Shown here piece by piece: positions 37,834-47,032 of a DNA stretch of 64,000 bases; position 1 is the stretch's first letter, and every line of letters begins with the position of its first letter. A program made the translations under genes and the position numbers. The notes beneath the pieces are model-generated. The model was not told the origin of the DNA. It did no database searches and saw nothing but the letters and a program-made list of their open reading frames with translations. The DNA comes from Staphylococcus argensis. Lineage in GTDB: Bacteria > Bacillota > Bacilli > Staphylococcales > Staphylococcaceae. The stretch covers positions 41,701-105,700 of the forward strand of contig NZ_PPPX01000016.1 in assembly GCF_002902305.1 (NCBI RefSeq), in the 5' to 3' direction.

Positions 37834-38682
37834 CTACTCGTCAGCTACTTTCTTCATTAATTTACGCAACTTCTCTTCCGTACCTGACTCATACACAGGC
37901 GTATAAATACTACAACGTAAATCAGCATCTCCTTGCACGCGCATCGATGTTAAATCGAATAACATCTTACCTGCTTTCACGTGTCGAAATTCAATCTGCA
38001 TTTCAGGCGCTTTACTCACTTGGCTCTCTTGCCATAACGCCTTAAATTCTGGATACGTCTGACTCATTTCTTCAATAAATTGGTTGTACCACTCATCGCC
38101 CAAATAGTGACCGTAATAAGAGCGGAAGATGGCGAGGAAACCTTTGACGAAATGATCCCAATTCGTCGCTAGTGCTTTAAACTCTTTCCGCGCAAAGAGT
38201 AAACGAATGAGATTACGCTCTTCTGCAGGAATTTGATTAAAGTCAATAAAGACGTGCGAAGCTGCCGCATTCCAGCCCACGATAAAGCAACGTCGGTCTG
38301 TCACAATACTTGGGCAATACGTCAGCTCATCTAATATATGTTTGAGCGAATGACTAATTTCAGGCTGTTGATCGTTCCAAACTTTAATCTCAGACGTCTT
38401 CTCATACGCCAAATCATATAAATAGTCTTTCTCATCTTGGTTCAAACGCAACGTCTTGGCTACCGCTTCAAGCACTTCGGGTGACACTTTAATGTCACGA
38501 CCTTGTTCCAACCACGTGTACCACGTCGTACTTACCCCTGATAATCTCGCCACTTCTTCACGTCGTAATCCTGGAGTACGTCGACGATTCCCTGGAGGCA
38601 AGCCGATCGATTCTGGTTTAATTTGTGCGCGCTTGATCTTGAGAAACTCTGACAGTGTATTTAATCTTTTCTGATCATCCAT
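37834..38682 (-). CDS. XRE-family regulator with MmyB-like ligand domain
   Basis: DNA-binding protein of 282 residues. The N-terminal helix-turn-helix (residues about 10-80) contains RRTPGLRREEVARLSGVSTTWYTWLEQGRD, a hallmark of the MmyB-like group. The C-terminal 180 residues match the MmyB-like ligand-binding domain, with WNAAASHVFIDF and RNLIRLLFA, a PAS-like fold that may bind fatty acids. Its position before ptb-buk and next to a FabF paralogue fits a role in acyl metabolism (inference). The start at 38682 lies in a purine-rich context but with a modest RBS. Confidence 0.85.
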   Translation of the reverse strand: MDDQKRLNTLSEFLKIKRAQIKPESIGLPPGNRRRTPGLRREEVARLSGVSTTWYTWLEQGRDIKVSPEVLEAVAKTLRLNQDEKDYLYDLAYEKTSEIKVWNDQQPEISHSLKHILDELTYCPSIVTDRRCFIVGWNAAASHVFIDFNQIPAEERNLIRLLFARKEFKALATNWDHFVKGFLAIFRSYYGHYLGDEWYNQFIEEMSQTYPEFKALWQESQVSKAPEMQIEFRHVKAGKMLFDLTSMRVQGDADLRCSIYTPVYESGTEEKLRKLMKKVADE

Positions 38683-38867
38683 TTATGTATGCACCTCAAT
38701 TGAAGCTCGCTGTGGTGATATTAAAAGTCATCGACATTTGACTTTTACCATTCGCTCACGCTGAGCCTATTACCTATTAGTAATTATACCATGATAAATC
38801 CAACTATTGTAATAGGATAGTATGCTTTTTACAATAATAATAAAAGAGTAATTTGGAGGAATAGGTT

Positions 38868-40109
38868 ATGGAAAGAGTTGTAATCACCGGCATGGGTGTG
38901 GTTTCTCCAGTAGGTAACGATTTAGATACGTTCTGGAATAATTTAATTGCCGGAAAGTCTGGAATCTCTGAAATAGATACGATGGATACTTCCAATCATA
39001 AAGTGAAATTCGGCGGCGTCGTTCGTGACTTTGATAGCGAAGCACTACTCGGTCGTAAAGCTGCACGTCGCATGGACAAATTTGTGCAATTCGCTTTAGT
39101 TGCTGCTCAACAAGCATGGGATCAATCAGGACTCACTTCTGACAACATTGATTCCGCGCGCCTTGGTGCTTACGTTGGCTCAGGAATTGGTGGCTTTGAA
39201 ACGCTATTCCAAAACTTCTTGAAATTACAAGAGAAAGGCCCTCGACGTGTAAGTCCAACGCTCGTGCCTTCTATGATGGCCAATGCCGCATCAGCACAAA
39301 TCACAATTAAATTCGGAGCAATGGGACCTTCAATGGCGCCTGTTTCAGCGTGTGCGACAGGTAACCACTCAATCGGTGAAGCTTTCCGTCTCATCCGCTC
39401 TGGTGAAGCTGATGCGATGTTCGCGGGTGGTACAGAATCAGCCATCAATGATATTTCACTCGCAAGTTTCGGTAATGCCCGTGCATTATCTACTCGTAAC
39501 GATGACCCACAAGGTGCAAGTCGTCCATTCGATGTGGATCGCGACGGTTTCGTCATCGCTGAAGGTGCCGGCATTCTTATCCTAGAATCCCTTTCTCATG
39601 CGAAAGCACGTGGTGCGAATATCCTTGCAGAAATGGTCGGTTACGGTGCAAGCTCAGATGCATATCATATGGTCGCAACACATCCTGAAGGCGAAGGGGC
39701 TTACCTTGCAATGAAAGCAGCATTCAGAAGTGCGAATCTCGATCCATCCGAAGTCGATGTCGTTAACGCGCATGCGACAAGCACACCTGTAGGCGACGTA
39801 TCCGAAACGAAAGCCTTGAAACAACTCTTAGGCGATCATGCATACAACTTACCAATTACTGCCAACAAATCTATGTTTGGCCACATGCTCGGTGCTGCAG
39901 GTGGCGCAGAAGCCATCTCTCTTGCGATGAGTATTCAGAACGATATCGTCCCTCCAACAATCAACTTGGAGAACCAAGATCCTGAGTGTGATTTAGATTA
40001 CGTAGCAAACGAAGCCCGTGAATTGCCACTTCGCGTAGGTATTTCCAACTCATTTGGTTTCGGCGGTCACAACGCTGCGCTAATCTTTAAAAAGTACGAA
40101 GATGATTAA
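38868..40109 (+). CDS. Beta-ketoacyl-ACP synthase II (FabF-like)
   Basis: Thiolase-fold condensing enzyme of 413 residues that elongates acyl-ACP with malonyl-ACP. The full catalytic triad is visible: Cys162 in SACATGNHSIG, His in VNAHATSTPVGD and His in KSMFGHMLGAAGG. It stands alone, outside a fab cluster; the housekeeping fabF of staphylococci is normally paired with fabH, so this is probably a second paralogue. KSMFGH departs from the usual KSMTGH. TTGGAGGA precedes the ATG. Divergent from the MmyB-like regulator, which may control it. Confidence 0.88.
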   Translation: MERVVITGMGVVSPVGNDLDTFWNNLIAGKSGISEIDTMDTSNHKVKFGGVVRDFDSEALLGRKAARRMDKFVQFALVAAQQAWDQSGLTSDNIDSARLGAYVGSGIGGFETLFQNFLKLQEKGPRRVSPTLVPSMMANAASAQITIKFGAMGPSMAPVSACATGNHSIGEAFRLIRSGEADAMFAGGTESAINDISLASFGNARALSTRNDDPQGASRPFDVDRDGFVIAEGAGILILESLSHAKARGANILAEMVGYGASSDAYHMVATHPEGEGAYLAMKAAFRSANLDPSEVDVVNAHATSTPVGDVSETKALKQLLGDHAYNLPITANKSMFGHMLGAAGGAEAISLAMSIQNDIVPPTINLENQDPECDLDYVANEARELPLRVGISNSFGFGGHNAALIFKKYEDD

Positions 40110-40260
40110 TCTATAAAGATTATTCAAGTCACACCTATTATCGAAATGACGACACGTATGGAACATCATTAAAAAATTACAATAAGAACAAGCAATAGAT
40201 ATGAAGTACTTTCATTTAAAGAGAACTTAATTGCTGATAAAGATATTAACAAATACTTGT

Positions 40261-40363
40261 CGCAGTAGCTGTCTGTACTTTAGATAACTCACGCTTTCTC
40301 AAATACGAGTCAGGCATGCGGGGGTGAGACTACGAAATCAAATCGATTTCTGTCTCGCTCCCT
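40261..40363 (+). repeat. Second dispersed repeat type, copy B
   Basis: Same order of blocks as at 9201-9300: GTAGCTGTCTG, CGCTTTCT, AGTCA, then a hairpin with GGGGGTGAGACTACGAAATC opposite GATTTCTGTCTCGCTCCC. Arm differences from copy A are compensatory. Confidence 0.65.
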
Positions 40364-40504
40364 TCTTTTGTTGCACTCACTTCGCAAGAGGCTACTTATA
40401 CTTTTAAAAAAGCTGGCAGTCAAAAGCAGATAGCTTAAAATCATGTCTTGCTATGCTACAATATAATTATTTAAAGTAACTATTGAAATAAAAGAGGGAT
40501 AATC

Positions 40505-41707
40505 ATGCGCGACGTCCGTCCAGGAGAAATCCAAAAAGGATCAAAAGAATATACTAATATCATCATCGCTCTGTTTATCGCAGGATTCACGATTTTCTCA
40601 ATCTTATATAGTGTACAACCACTCATTCCTGCATTCTCTAGACATTTCCACGTTAATGAAACTTGGGCGAGTATACCGCTCTCAATTGCGACGCTCACAC
40701 TCGCGGTTGCGATGTTATTCTTCGGAGCAATCTCGGAAGTCGTAGGTCGGAAACCGATCATGTTCTTCTCCGTCATCTCGGTGTCACTACTTGCTATAGT
40801 GCAACCGTTTATCGACAACTTTAATGTGTTCCTAGCACTCCGTTTCATCCAAGGTATTTGTCTCGCAGGTCTCCCTTCTATCGCGATGGCATACATCGGT
40901 GAGGAGATATCAGAAATCAGCTTACCTCAAGCGATGGGAACTTACATTAGCGGGAATGCGTTCGGCGGTGCTTTCGGACGCGTCTTCACTGGTTTTATTG
41001 CCAGTCTATTCGGCTACAAAGTGGGAATGATTGCAGTCGGGGTCATTAGTTTAGTTGCTGCAGTGCTGTTTATCTTTCTCTTGCCAAGTTCACGCAACTT
41101 TACGAAACAGCGCTTCCACCTCGGCGAACTCTTACGCAGCTATGGCCAACATTTACGTAATCCACGTTTGCTCAAGCCCTTTATGTTAGGGTTCTTACTC
41201 TTAGGATGTAACGTAGCCGCATTCAACTACATTAGTTTCGAACTCGAATCTGCGCCTTATCACGTACACAAAGGGTTAATCAGTTTCATCTATCTGCTCT
41301 TCTTACTCGGCATGTTATCTTCCATGTTGAACGCCAAGCTACGTGCGAAACTAGGTACTTTGCGTGCATTGAAGTTGAGCTTGATCGCACTGATGGTTGG
41401 AATTTGGATTACCCTTCTTCCGTTCATTATTTTTAAAATACTTGGGCTCGCCTTCACGATTTATGCATTCTTTAGCGGTCATGCGATCGCGAGTGCTGTC
41501 GTTGCGAGTCGTGCAGAACATCATAAAGCACAGGCCTCAAGTCTTTATCTGCTGTTCTATTACATCGGCTCTTCCGTGGGTGGTACGCTCGCCGGTTATT
41601 TCTACGGTCTCATCCACTGGCCAGGTGTCGCACTCATGATAACGATCTTTATGGTCATCGGTTTAGTGATTGCTATGACGATTCGTAAAAGTAAAGATAT
41701 ACGGTAA
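40505..41707 (+). CDS. MFS transporter
   Basis: Membrane transporter of 400 residues with about 12 hydrophobic segments. ILYSVQPLIPAFSRHFHV in segment 1 and GAISEVVGRKPIMF in loop 2-3 place it in the major facilitator superfamily, closest in pattern to the drug/arabinose efflux-like YnfM/AraJ group. GAGGGAT precedes the ATG. Single gene with no partner that would show the substrate; export of a small hydrophobic compound is the usual role of this group (inference). Confidence 0.8.
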   Translation: MRDVRPGEIQKGSKEYTNIIIALFIAGFTIFSILYSVQPLIPAFSRHFHVNETWASIPLSIATLTLAVAMLFFGAISEVVGRKPIMFFSVISVSLLAIVQPFIDNFNVFLALRFIQGICLAGLPSIAMAYIGEEISEISLPQAMGTYISGNAFGGAFGRVFTGFIASLFGYKVGMIAVGVISLVAAVLFIFLLPSSRNFTKQRFHLGELLRSYGQHLRNPRLLKPFMLGFLLLGCNVAAFNYISFELESAPYHVHKGLISFIYLLFLLGMLSSMLNAKLRAKLGTLRALKLSLIALMVGIWITLLPFIIFKILGLAFTIYAFFSGHAIASAVVASRAEHHKAQASSLYLLFYYIGSSVGGTLAGYFYGLIHWPGVALMITIFMVIGLVIAMTIRKSKDIR

Positions 41708-41747
41708 GAGAAGAAATTAACTACTTAATTCATTCGAAAACCAAATT

Positions 41748-41878
41748 ATTTTTAATGTAGTTCCTCTCCCTTGCTTATGGGACCACACTCAACTAATTCT
41801 TGCCGCTATTTTAGCTCCAAGAATGGATTTTCGTTGTGGTCTATATCCATCAAGCGTGTCGAGGCTACATAAAAAAAT
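41748..41878 (+). repeat. Dispersed structured element, copy 6
   Basis: Outer arms ATGTAG with CTACAT extended by A/T pairs, inner arms GACCACA (41781-41787) with TGTGGTC (41835-41841), local hairpin TTCTTG-GCT with AGC-CAAGAA, loops CTCAACTAAT and TGGATTTTCG conserved. Confidence 0.75.
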
Positions 41879-42094
41879 GAATTCAGCAATTTTCTAAATC
41901 ATGTCTTTCATCATCATACTTTATTCTGTTTAATATTATGGATCTGTCCTAATATTAACGAACACTTTAGGAATGTATTAATAATAATTATTAATTTATG
42001 ATAAATTAAATATGTAATGAGTATTTATAAATAGTACATTTTAGAATTATGCACACAACTAAATATAAGGAAGACGTTCTACTAGAAAGGTTCG

Positions 42095-42298
42095 ATGAGG
42101 TTGCATGCAGAGAAGATAATGAACGTTTACGTGCTAATCATGTTGGTTTTAGTATTTTTTATGCATAGACTTTTAATTTATTCTCTAAGTGGCGATATTT
42201 TTGACCTGTATTTTCTTATACACTTAGCAGGCATAATGGGTTTTATCACCACTATGATTTATTTTAGATACCTAAATATTATTAAAAGCATATGGTGA
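42095..42298 (+). CDS. Small membrane protein, hypothetical
   Basis: A 67-residue frame with two hydrophobic segments (about residues 9-30 and 38-58) and a short basic end. GAAAGG lies four bases before the ATG at 42095; a second in-frame ATG at 42119 is also possible. A strong terminator follows 35 bp after the stop. It occupies an otherwise gene-free AT-rich gap of about 780 bp between an MFS gene and rbsK. The RBS-frame-terminator order argues for a real transcript, but no family is recognised. Confidence 0.45.
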   Translation: MRLHAEKIMNVYVLIMLVLVFFMHRLLIYSLSGDIFDLYFLIHLAGIMGFITTMIYFRYLNIIKSIW

Positions 42299-42329
42299 TC
42301 ATCATAACCAGAGAAATCTAACTCAATCC

Positions 42330-42378
42330 CCCAGCACTAAGATGTTTTCTTAATTAAAACATCTTGGTGCTATTTTTA
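42330..42378 (+). terminator. Terminator of the small membrane-protein gene
   Basis: AGCACTAAGATGTTTT pairs with AAAACATCTTGGTGCT, followed by ATTTTT. Confidence 0.85.
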
Positions 42379-42435
42379 ATTTCCCTAATAAGCACTTTCG
42401 CCTTACTCAACATTTTCAACAATCTCCTCAAACAC

Positions 42436-42478
42436 AAAACGACCCGCCCCAAAGCTACCCTAACTTTGGAACGAGTCA
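42436..42478 (-). terminator. Terminator of rbsK
   Basis: GACCCGCCCCAAAG pairs with CTTTGG-CGAGTC; on the minus strand GTTTTG follows. Confidence 0.65.
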
Positions 42479-42492
42479 TTTCAATCTACCGA

Positions 42493-43401
42493 TTAATCTA
42501 TATCACTCGCATGCGGAATCGCGGCTTGTGCCCCAGCACGTTGCACTGTTAACGAGCCCGCTTTATTCGCATAATCAATCGCATCACTTAAATTGCTCAT
42601 ATCAGATGCTAAATGACTTACAAGCGCACCGATAAACGTGTCGCCTGCTGCCGTCGTATCTACTGCTTTAACAGGATAAGCTGGAAGTTGTTCAGATCCA
42701 GCATCCGTAGAATAGAAAGTACCGTGCTCTCCTAATGTAATCAAGACAGTGTGAATACCTAAATCGTGGAAATACGCTGTGCTCTCACGCATGGAGGATT
42801 CATCCGTCACGGGCACACCTGAGAGCGTTTCAGCTTCAGACTCATTTGGTACGATAATATCGATGAGTTGAAGCAATTCATCAGGCAACGCTTTCGCCGG
42901 CGCTGGATTTAATAACGTCGTTACACCATGTGCTCGCGCCATTTTAAACGCAGCAGTGATCGCCGGAATGGGCACCTCAAGTTGCGCCACGATAAAGTCT
43001 GCTTCCGCAATCGTCTGCTCAGCTCGCGCAACATCCGCTTCATCAATCGTCATGTTCGCGCCGCCATAGACGTAAATCGTGTTCTGACCTTGCGCATCCA
43101 CCGTGATAAATGCCTGACCTGTATGCGCTTGCTCGGTTTCAACCACATAAGATGTATCGATGCCGGCCGCTTCAAAGTCTTTAAACATAAAGTCTGCAAT
43201 ACCTTCCGTACCTACCTTCGAGATAAAGGTCGTTTCCGCGCCTAAGCGTGCTGTCGCTATCGCTTGATTTGCACCTTTACCTCCGCCATATGCTTTCTGT
43301 GCTTCTTCAACATGCAACGTTTCGCCAGGTTTCGCATAGCGTTCTACCGTCAAGAACTGGTCCACATTCGTCGAACCTAAGACGACCACTTTGTTTGTCA
43401 T
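42493..43401 (-). CDS. rbsK: Ribokinase
   Basis: PfkB-family sugar kinase of 302 residues phosphorylating D-ribose. VVLGSTNVDQFL at the start, GGKGANQAIATARLG (first PfkB signature) and DTTAAGDTFIGALVSHLA (second signature with the catalytic Asp) are all present. The ATG at 43401 has GGAGGG upstream. It lies 66 bp downstream of the rbsU transporter gene on the same strand. The ribose pyranase gene rbsD, which in S. aureus sits in this operon, is absent between them, so another mutarotase may serve or ribose conversion is spontaneous. Confidence 0.92.
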   Translation of the reverse strand: MTNKVVVLGSTNVDQFLTVERYAKPGETLHVEEAQKAYGGGKGANQAIATARLGAETTFISKVGTEGIADFMFKDFEAAGIDTSYVVETEQAHTGQAFITVDAQGQNTIYVYGGANMTIDEADVARAEQTIAEADFIVAQLEVPIPAITAAFKMARAHGVTTLLNPAPAKALPDELLQLIDIIVPNESEAETLSGVPVTDESSMRESTAYFHDLGIHTVLITLGEHGTFYSTDAGSEQLPAYPVKAVDTTAAGDTFIGALVSHLASDMSNLSDAIDYANKAGSLTVQRAGAQAAIPHASDID

Positions 43402-43467
43402 ATCTATCCCTCCATCGTCATCCAAGCTTACTTGATTACCTCTACTTTAACACATTTTACTCTGCGA

Positions 43468-44349
43468 TTACTTGATGAAGACTGTCACAGCAGCTGCGAC
43501 AACGATGAGGACGAGACCGATCACCGTCACGATCATCTCTTTTCCAGTCTTACGTTGATTCAACATGTAAATACCTGAAAGTGTTGCGAGAACGACTGAC
43601 GTTTGTGACAAGATGAACCCGGTTGCTAGTCCATTCATTTCTTTCTGAGCTGAGATGAGATAGGTTAACGCACCAAAGGCGAAGAAGAATCCTGAAATGA
43701 TTTGAAGCCATGTGACTTTCTCTTTGAATGGATTCCCTTTCTTCATCGTGATGAGTCCATAAATGACTGCCACTAATACCATGCCGATTGCTTGTGGTAA
43801 AAAGGCTGTCTGACCGCCTACTGATGAAGCTTGTGGCGCTGCAGAATAAGCCCAGTAACCAATTTCACCAATTAATAATAAAATGACTGCCGTACGGAGA
43901 TTTTTACTATTAGCTGCTTGACCATTCTCACTCCAAACGGTCATCCAAGCACCAATGAGGATGACGAATAAAGCGATAAAGCCAATAATCTTGTGAGATA
44001 CGCCTGGCCAATCACCTAGAGCAATTACACCCCAAAGTGATGCACCAAGGAGCTGGAATGCAGTCGTAATCGGCATCGCACGAGATGAACCGATATATTC
44101 AAAGGATTTGAAAGTAATAATCTGTCCAAAGCCCCAACCTGCACCAGATATAATTGATAAGACTAAATCCATACCCGTTGGAAAGCCATTGGATGAGAAC
44201 GCCGCAAATACTGCCGCGAAGATGAGCGTACCAATCGTTGCGCCGATAATTTGATTGACGGGACGACCGCCAAATTTAGATGCCACCGTTGGGAAGAGCC
44301 CCCAACCGAGTAAAGGTCCGAGACCTATAAGTATAGCTACAATTTCCAA
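43468..44349 (-). CDS. rbsU: Ribose/glucose uptake protein, GRP family
   Basis: Ten-segment membrane carrier of 293 residues in the glucose/ribose porter (drug/metabolite superfamily) group that includes staphylococcal RbsU and GlcU. LIGLGPLLGWGLFPTVA and GAGWGFGQIITFKSFEYIG are typical. Start is TTG at 44349 with GAGGTG before it. Ribose as substrate is inferred from the adjacent rbsK. An AAGCG-TTTGAAACG sequence about 50 bp upstream is weakly CRE-like. Confidence 0.85.
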   Translation of the reverse strand: MEIVAILIGLGPLLGWGLFPTVASKFGGRPVNQIIGATIGTLIFAAVFAAFSSNGFPTGMDLVLSIISGAGWGFGQIITFKSFEYIGSSRAMPITTAFQLLGASLWGVIALGDWPGVSHKIIGFIALFVILIGAWMTVWSENGQAANSKNLRTAVILLLIGEIGYWAYSAAPQASSVGGQTAFLPQAIGMVLVAVIYGLITMKKGNPFKEKVTWLQIISGFFFAFGALTYLISAQKEMNGLATGFILSQTSVVLATLSGIYMLNQRKTGKEMIVTVIGLVLIVVAAAVTVFIK

Positions 44350-44658
44350 ATCTTACACCTCTATCATTAAATTTATTTATATCTCGTAAATGACATAAGC
44401 GTTTGAAACGTGAGTGCGATGTATCTGTCGTCACATCTATTCTTAGGTGACATCGTGCTCCACGTGCCATTTCAGTTTCCCCTCACTGTATTTTATCACG
44501 GAGATTTATTCTTTAGAAAACACTTCACCTTGTATCAGTGGGACATTTTAAGCGCAAGTCCAAGGAGAGTAAAAGTAAATATAAAGTAGAATTATTAATA
44601 ATTCAAAAGTACGTTATATGAACAATCTGATAAACTGAAGTCAAAGGGGGGATGTGAG

Positions 44659-45408
44659 ATGAGAATATTTGATGCACACTTTCACATTATTGATTACGAC
44701 TATGAGATTCACGAAAATAATGGGTATTGGCCACCTCAATACGATGTCGAGCAGTACCGTTCGGCCACAAGCGACCTTGAAATCGCTGGTGGTGCTGTCG
44801 TTTCTGGTTCTTTCCAAGGCTTTGACCAAGATTACTTAATCGACGCTTTAGAACAATTAGGGCCTCGGTTTGCTGGCGTGACGCAACTACCAATGTCTAC
44901 TTCAGACGAAGAAATTATTCGCCTTGATAAACAAGGTGTCCGTGCCTTATGCTTTAATGTTAAACGCGGCGGTTCAGAATCTTTAAAGAACCTAGAGTAT
45001 TTCGCGCAACGCGTTTATGACCTTGTTGGTTGGCATAGTGAGTTATATATCGATTCACAACAGTTACCTGATATTTCCCGGGTGATACATCGTTTGCCTG
45101 CGATTTCCATTGATCATCTCGGCTTATCTAAAGAAGGTCTACCTCATCTACTTGACGCCGTAGATCATGGCGTACGCGTGAAAGCAACGGGCTTTAGTCG
45201 AGTTAATCTCGATGTAGCGAAAGCGATGCAACAGATTTATGAGACTAATCCAGATGCGTTGATGTTTGGAACAGATTTACCTTCTACTCGCGCGCCTCAT
45301 CCATTCAGTGTGGAAGATATTCATCTAATTGAGGATACTTTTGATGCGCAGGCTTGTGAGAAGATTTTCTGGGAAAATGCACATGAGTGGTATCGAATGG
45401 GAAGATAG
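44659..45408 (+). CDS. Amidohydrolase-family TIM-barrel hydrolase
   Basis: Protein of 249 residues of the amidohydrolase_2 type (decarboxylase/lactonase-like). MRIFDAHFHII provides the HxH metal ligands, ISIDHLGLSK the strand-6 His, and MFGTDLPSTRAPHP the catalytic Asp. A strong AAAGGGGGGA precedes the ATG. Single gene between divergent rbsU and convergent mqo. Members act on lactones, aromatic acids or amides; which applies here cannot be told. Confidence 0.8.
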   Translation: MRIFDAHFHIIDYDYEIHENNGYWPPQYDVEQYRSATSDLEIAGGAVVSGSFQGFDQDYLIDALEQLGPRFAGVTQLPMSTSDEEIIRLDKQGVRALCFNVKRGGSESLKNLEYFAQRVYDLVGWHSELYIDSQQLPDISRVIHRLPAISIDHLGLSKEGLPHLLDAVDHGVRVKATGFSRVNLDVAKAMQQIYETNPDALMFGTDLPSTRAPHPFSVEDIHLIEDTFDAQACEKIFWENAHEWYRMGR

Positions 45409-45487
45409 GCCTATCTCGTTTAGATAAAAGTCATACCTTGTATGATGGTGTCTCTGTTTAGCAGAATTTTCACAACTCAAATAAACG

Positions 45488-45543
45488 CAAAACACCTCCG
45501 CTGGTCATTCAACATACCAACGGAGGTGTTTTCACATTTCAAG
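45488..45543. terminator. Shared terminator of convergent genes
   Basis: AAAACACCTCCG (from 45489) pairs perfectly with CGGAGGTGTTTT (to 45542), T-rich both ways, between the amidohydrolase gene and mqo. Confidence 0.85.
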
Positions 45544-45550
45544 TACAACC

Positions 45551-47032
45551 TTATTTTTGATCTAACTTGAGCGTTTTATCTGTTTCTTTACGGATTTTCT
45601 TCATTAATTCGTGATCGTTAATGAGAGATTCACCGTAAGATGGGATCATTTTCTTAATCTTAGGTTCCCAATCTTTAGCGTACTCTGGGAAGTTCTTCTC
45701 TAGTACTTCAAGCGCTACAGATACTGAAGTTGAAGCCCCTGGTGATTCACCCAATAAAGCGATAACAGAGTGGTCTTCTGAGTTAACTACTTCTGTACCG
45801 AATTGGATAAATCCACGACCTTCTTCTTTCGTATCTTTGATAACTTGAACACGTTTACCAGCAATGTGTAAGTCCCAATCTTCGTCTTTCGCATCTGGGA
45901 TGAAACGACGTAATTCTCTCATGCGGTCGTCTTTCTTCTGTAATACTTGTTGAATAGAATATTTAAGCAATGGTACGTTCTTCACTGCTGATGCTAATAA
46001 AGTGATAAAGTTATTTGGTTTCACTGATTTGAATAAGTCTAAGTTTGAACCATTCTTCAAGAATTTAGGGCCGATTGCGGCGAATGGTCCGAATAATAGA
46101 CTCTTCTGACCGCCTAGATAACGTTTATCTAAGTGCGGTACTGTCATTGGTGGAGTGCCTGGTGGTTCTTTACCGTATACTTTCGCATCGTGTTGTTCAA
46201 CCACTTCTGGTTTGTTACAAACTAAGAATGCACCGCTGATCGGGAAACCACCTAAGTGCTTGCTTTCTGGGATTCCTGTTTTTTGTAATAAAGGAATTGC
46301 CCAACCGCCGGCACCGATAAAGATGTAATCAACTGTTTGAACATCGACTTTGTTTGTTTCTAAGTTACGGATCTTAACTTCCCATTTACCATCGTTACGA
46401 CGGTTGAAGTCAAGTACTTCGTGACGGTAATGTACGTCTACTGCGTCACTGTTTTCTAAGTTATGTGCAAGTTGGCGAGTTAATTCACCGAAGTTCACGT
46501 CTGTACCGTGATCAATCTTACTTGCAGCAATTGGAGATGCTGAGTTACGATCTTTCATCATTAATGGAATCCATTTAGCGATTTGATCGTGATCTTCACT
46601 ATATTCGATTGTTTCGAACATAGGGTGTTGTTTTAATGTTTCATAACGTTTTTTCAAGAAATTAACGTTGTTCACGCCTGCTACGAAACTTAAGTGTGGT
46701 AGCGGATGAATGAAGTCACGTGGGTCTTTGATCACGTTGTTCTTCACTAAGTGAGACCAGAATTGTTTAGAAATCTCAAATTGTTCGTTGATTTGTTTCG
46801 CTTTCTCAATATCAACTGAACCATCTGGTTGCTCAACAGTATAGTTTAATTCACATAAAGCAGCATGGCCTGTACCTGCGTTAGAGTCATCGTAAGAACT
46901 TTCTAAGCCAGGACGATCCATGCGTTCGTAAAGCTTAATATTCCAATTTGGCTCAACGTTTTTAAGTAAAGTACCAAATGTTGTACTTAACACGCCGGCA
47001 CCAATGAGAATAACGTCTTTAGAGTTACTCAT
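45551..47032 (-). CDS. mqo: Malate:quinone oxidoreductase
   Basis: Membrane-associated FAD enzyme of 493 residues oxidising malate (or, for the staphylococcal paralogue Mqo2, perhaps lactate) with electrons to menaquinone. FAD motif ILIGAGVLSTTFGTLL at the N-terminus, NAGTGHAALCELNYT, and C-terminal LLGESPGASTSVSVALEVLE are typical. The ATG at 47032 is chosen because GGAAGGTGG precedes it. In S. aureus the mqo2 paralogue lies beside fda, as I recall; here fda is 27 kb away on the other strand. Confidence 0.93.
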   Translation of the reverse strand: MSNSKDVILIGAGVLSTTFGTLLKNVEPNWNIKLYERMDRPGLESSYDDSNAGTGHAALCELNYTVEQPDGSVDIEKAKQINEQFEISKQFWSHLVKNNVIKDPRDFIHPLPHLSFVAGVNNVNFLKKRYETLKQHPMFETIEYSEDHDQIAKWIPLMMKDRNSASPIAASKIDHGTDVNFGELTRQLAHNLENSDAVDVHYRHEVLDFNRRNDGKWEVKIRNLETNKVDVQTVDYIFIGAGGWAIPLLQKTGIPESKHLGGFPISGAFLVCNKPEVVEQHDAKVYGKEPPGTPPMTVPHLDKRYLGGQKSLLFGPFAAIGPKFLKNGSNLDLFKSVKPNNFITLLASAVKNVPLLKYSIQQVLQKKDDRMRELRRFIPDAKDEDWDLHIAGKRVQVIKDTKEEGRGFIQFGTEVVNSEDHSVIALLGESPGASTSVSVALEVLEKNFPEYAKDWEPKIKKMIPSYGESLINDHELMKKIRKETDKTLKLDQK

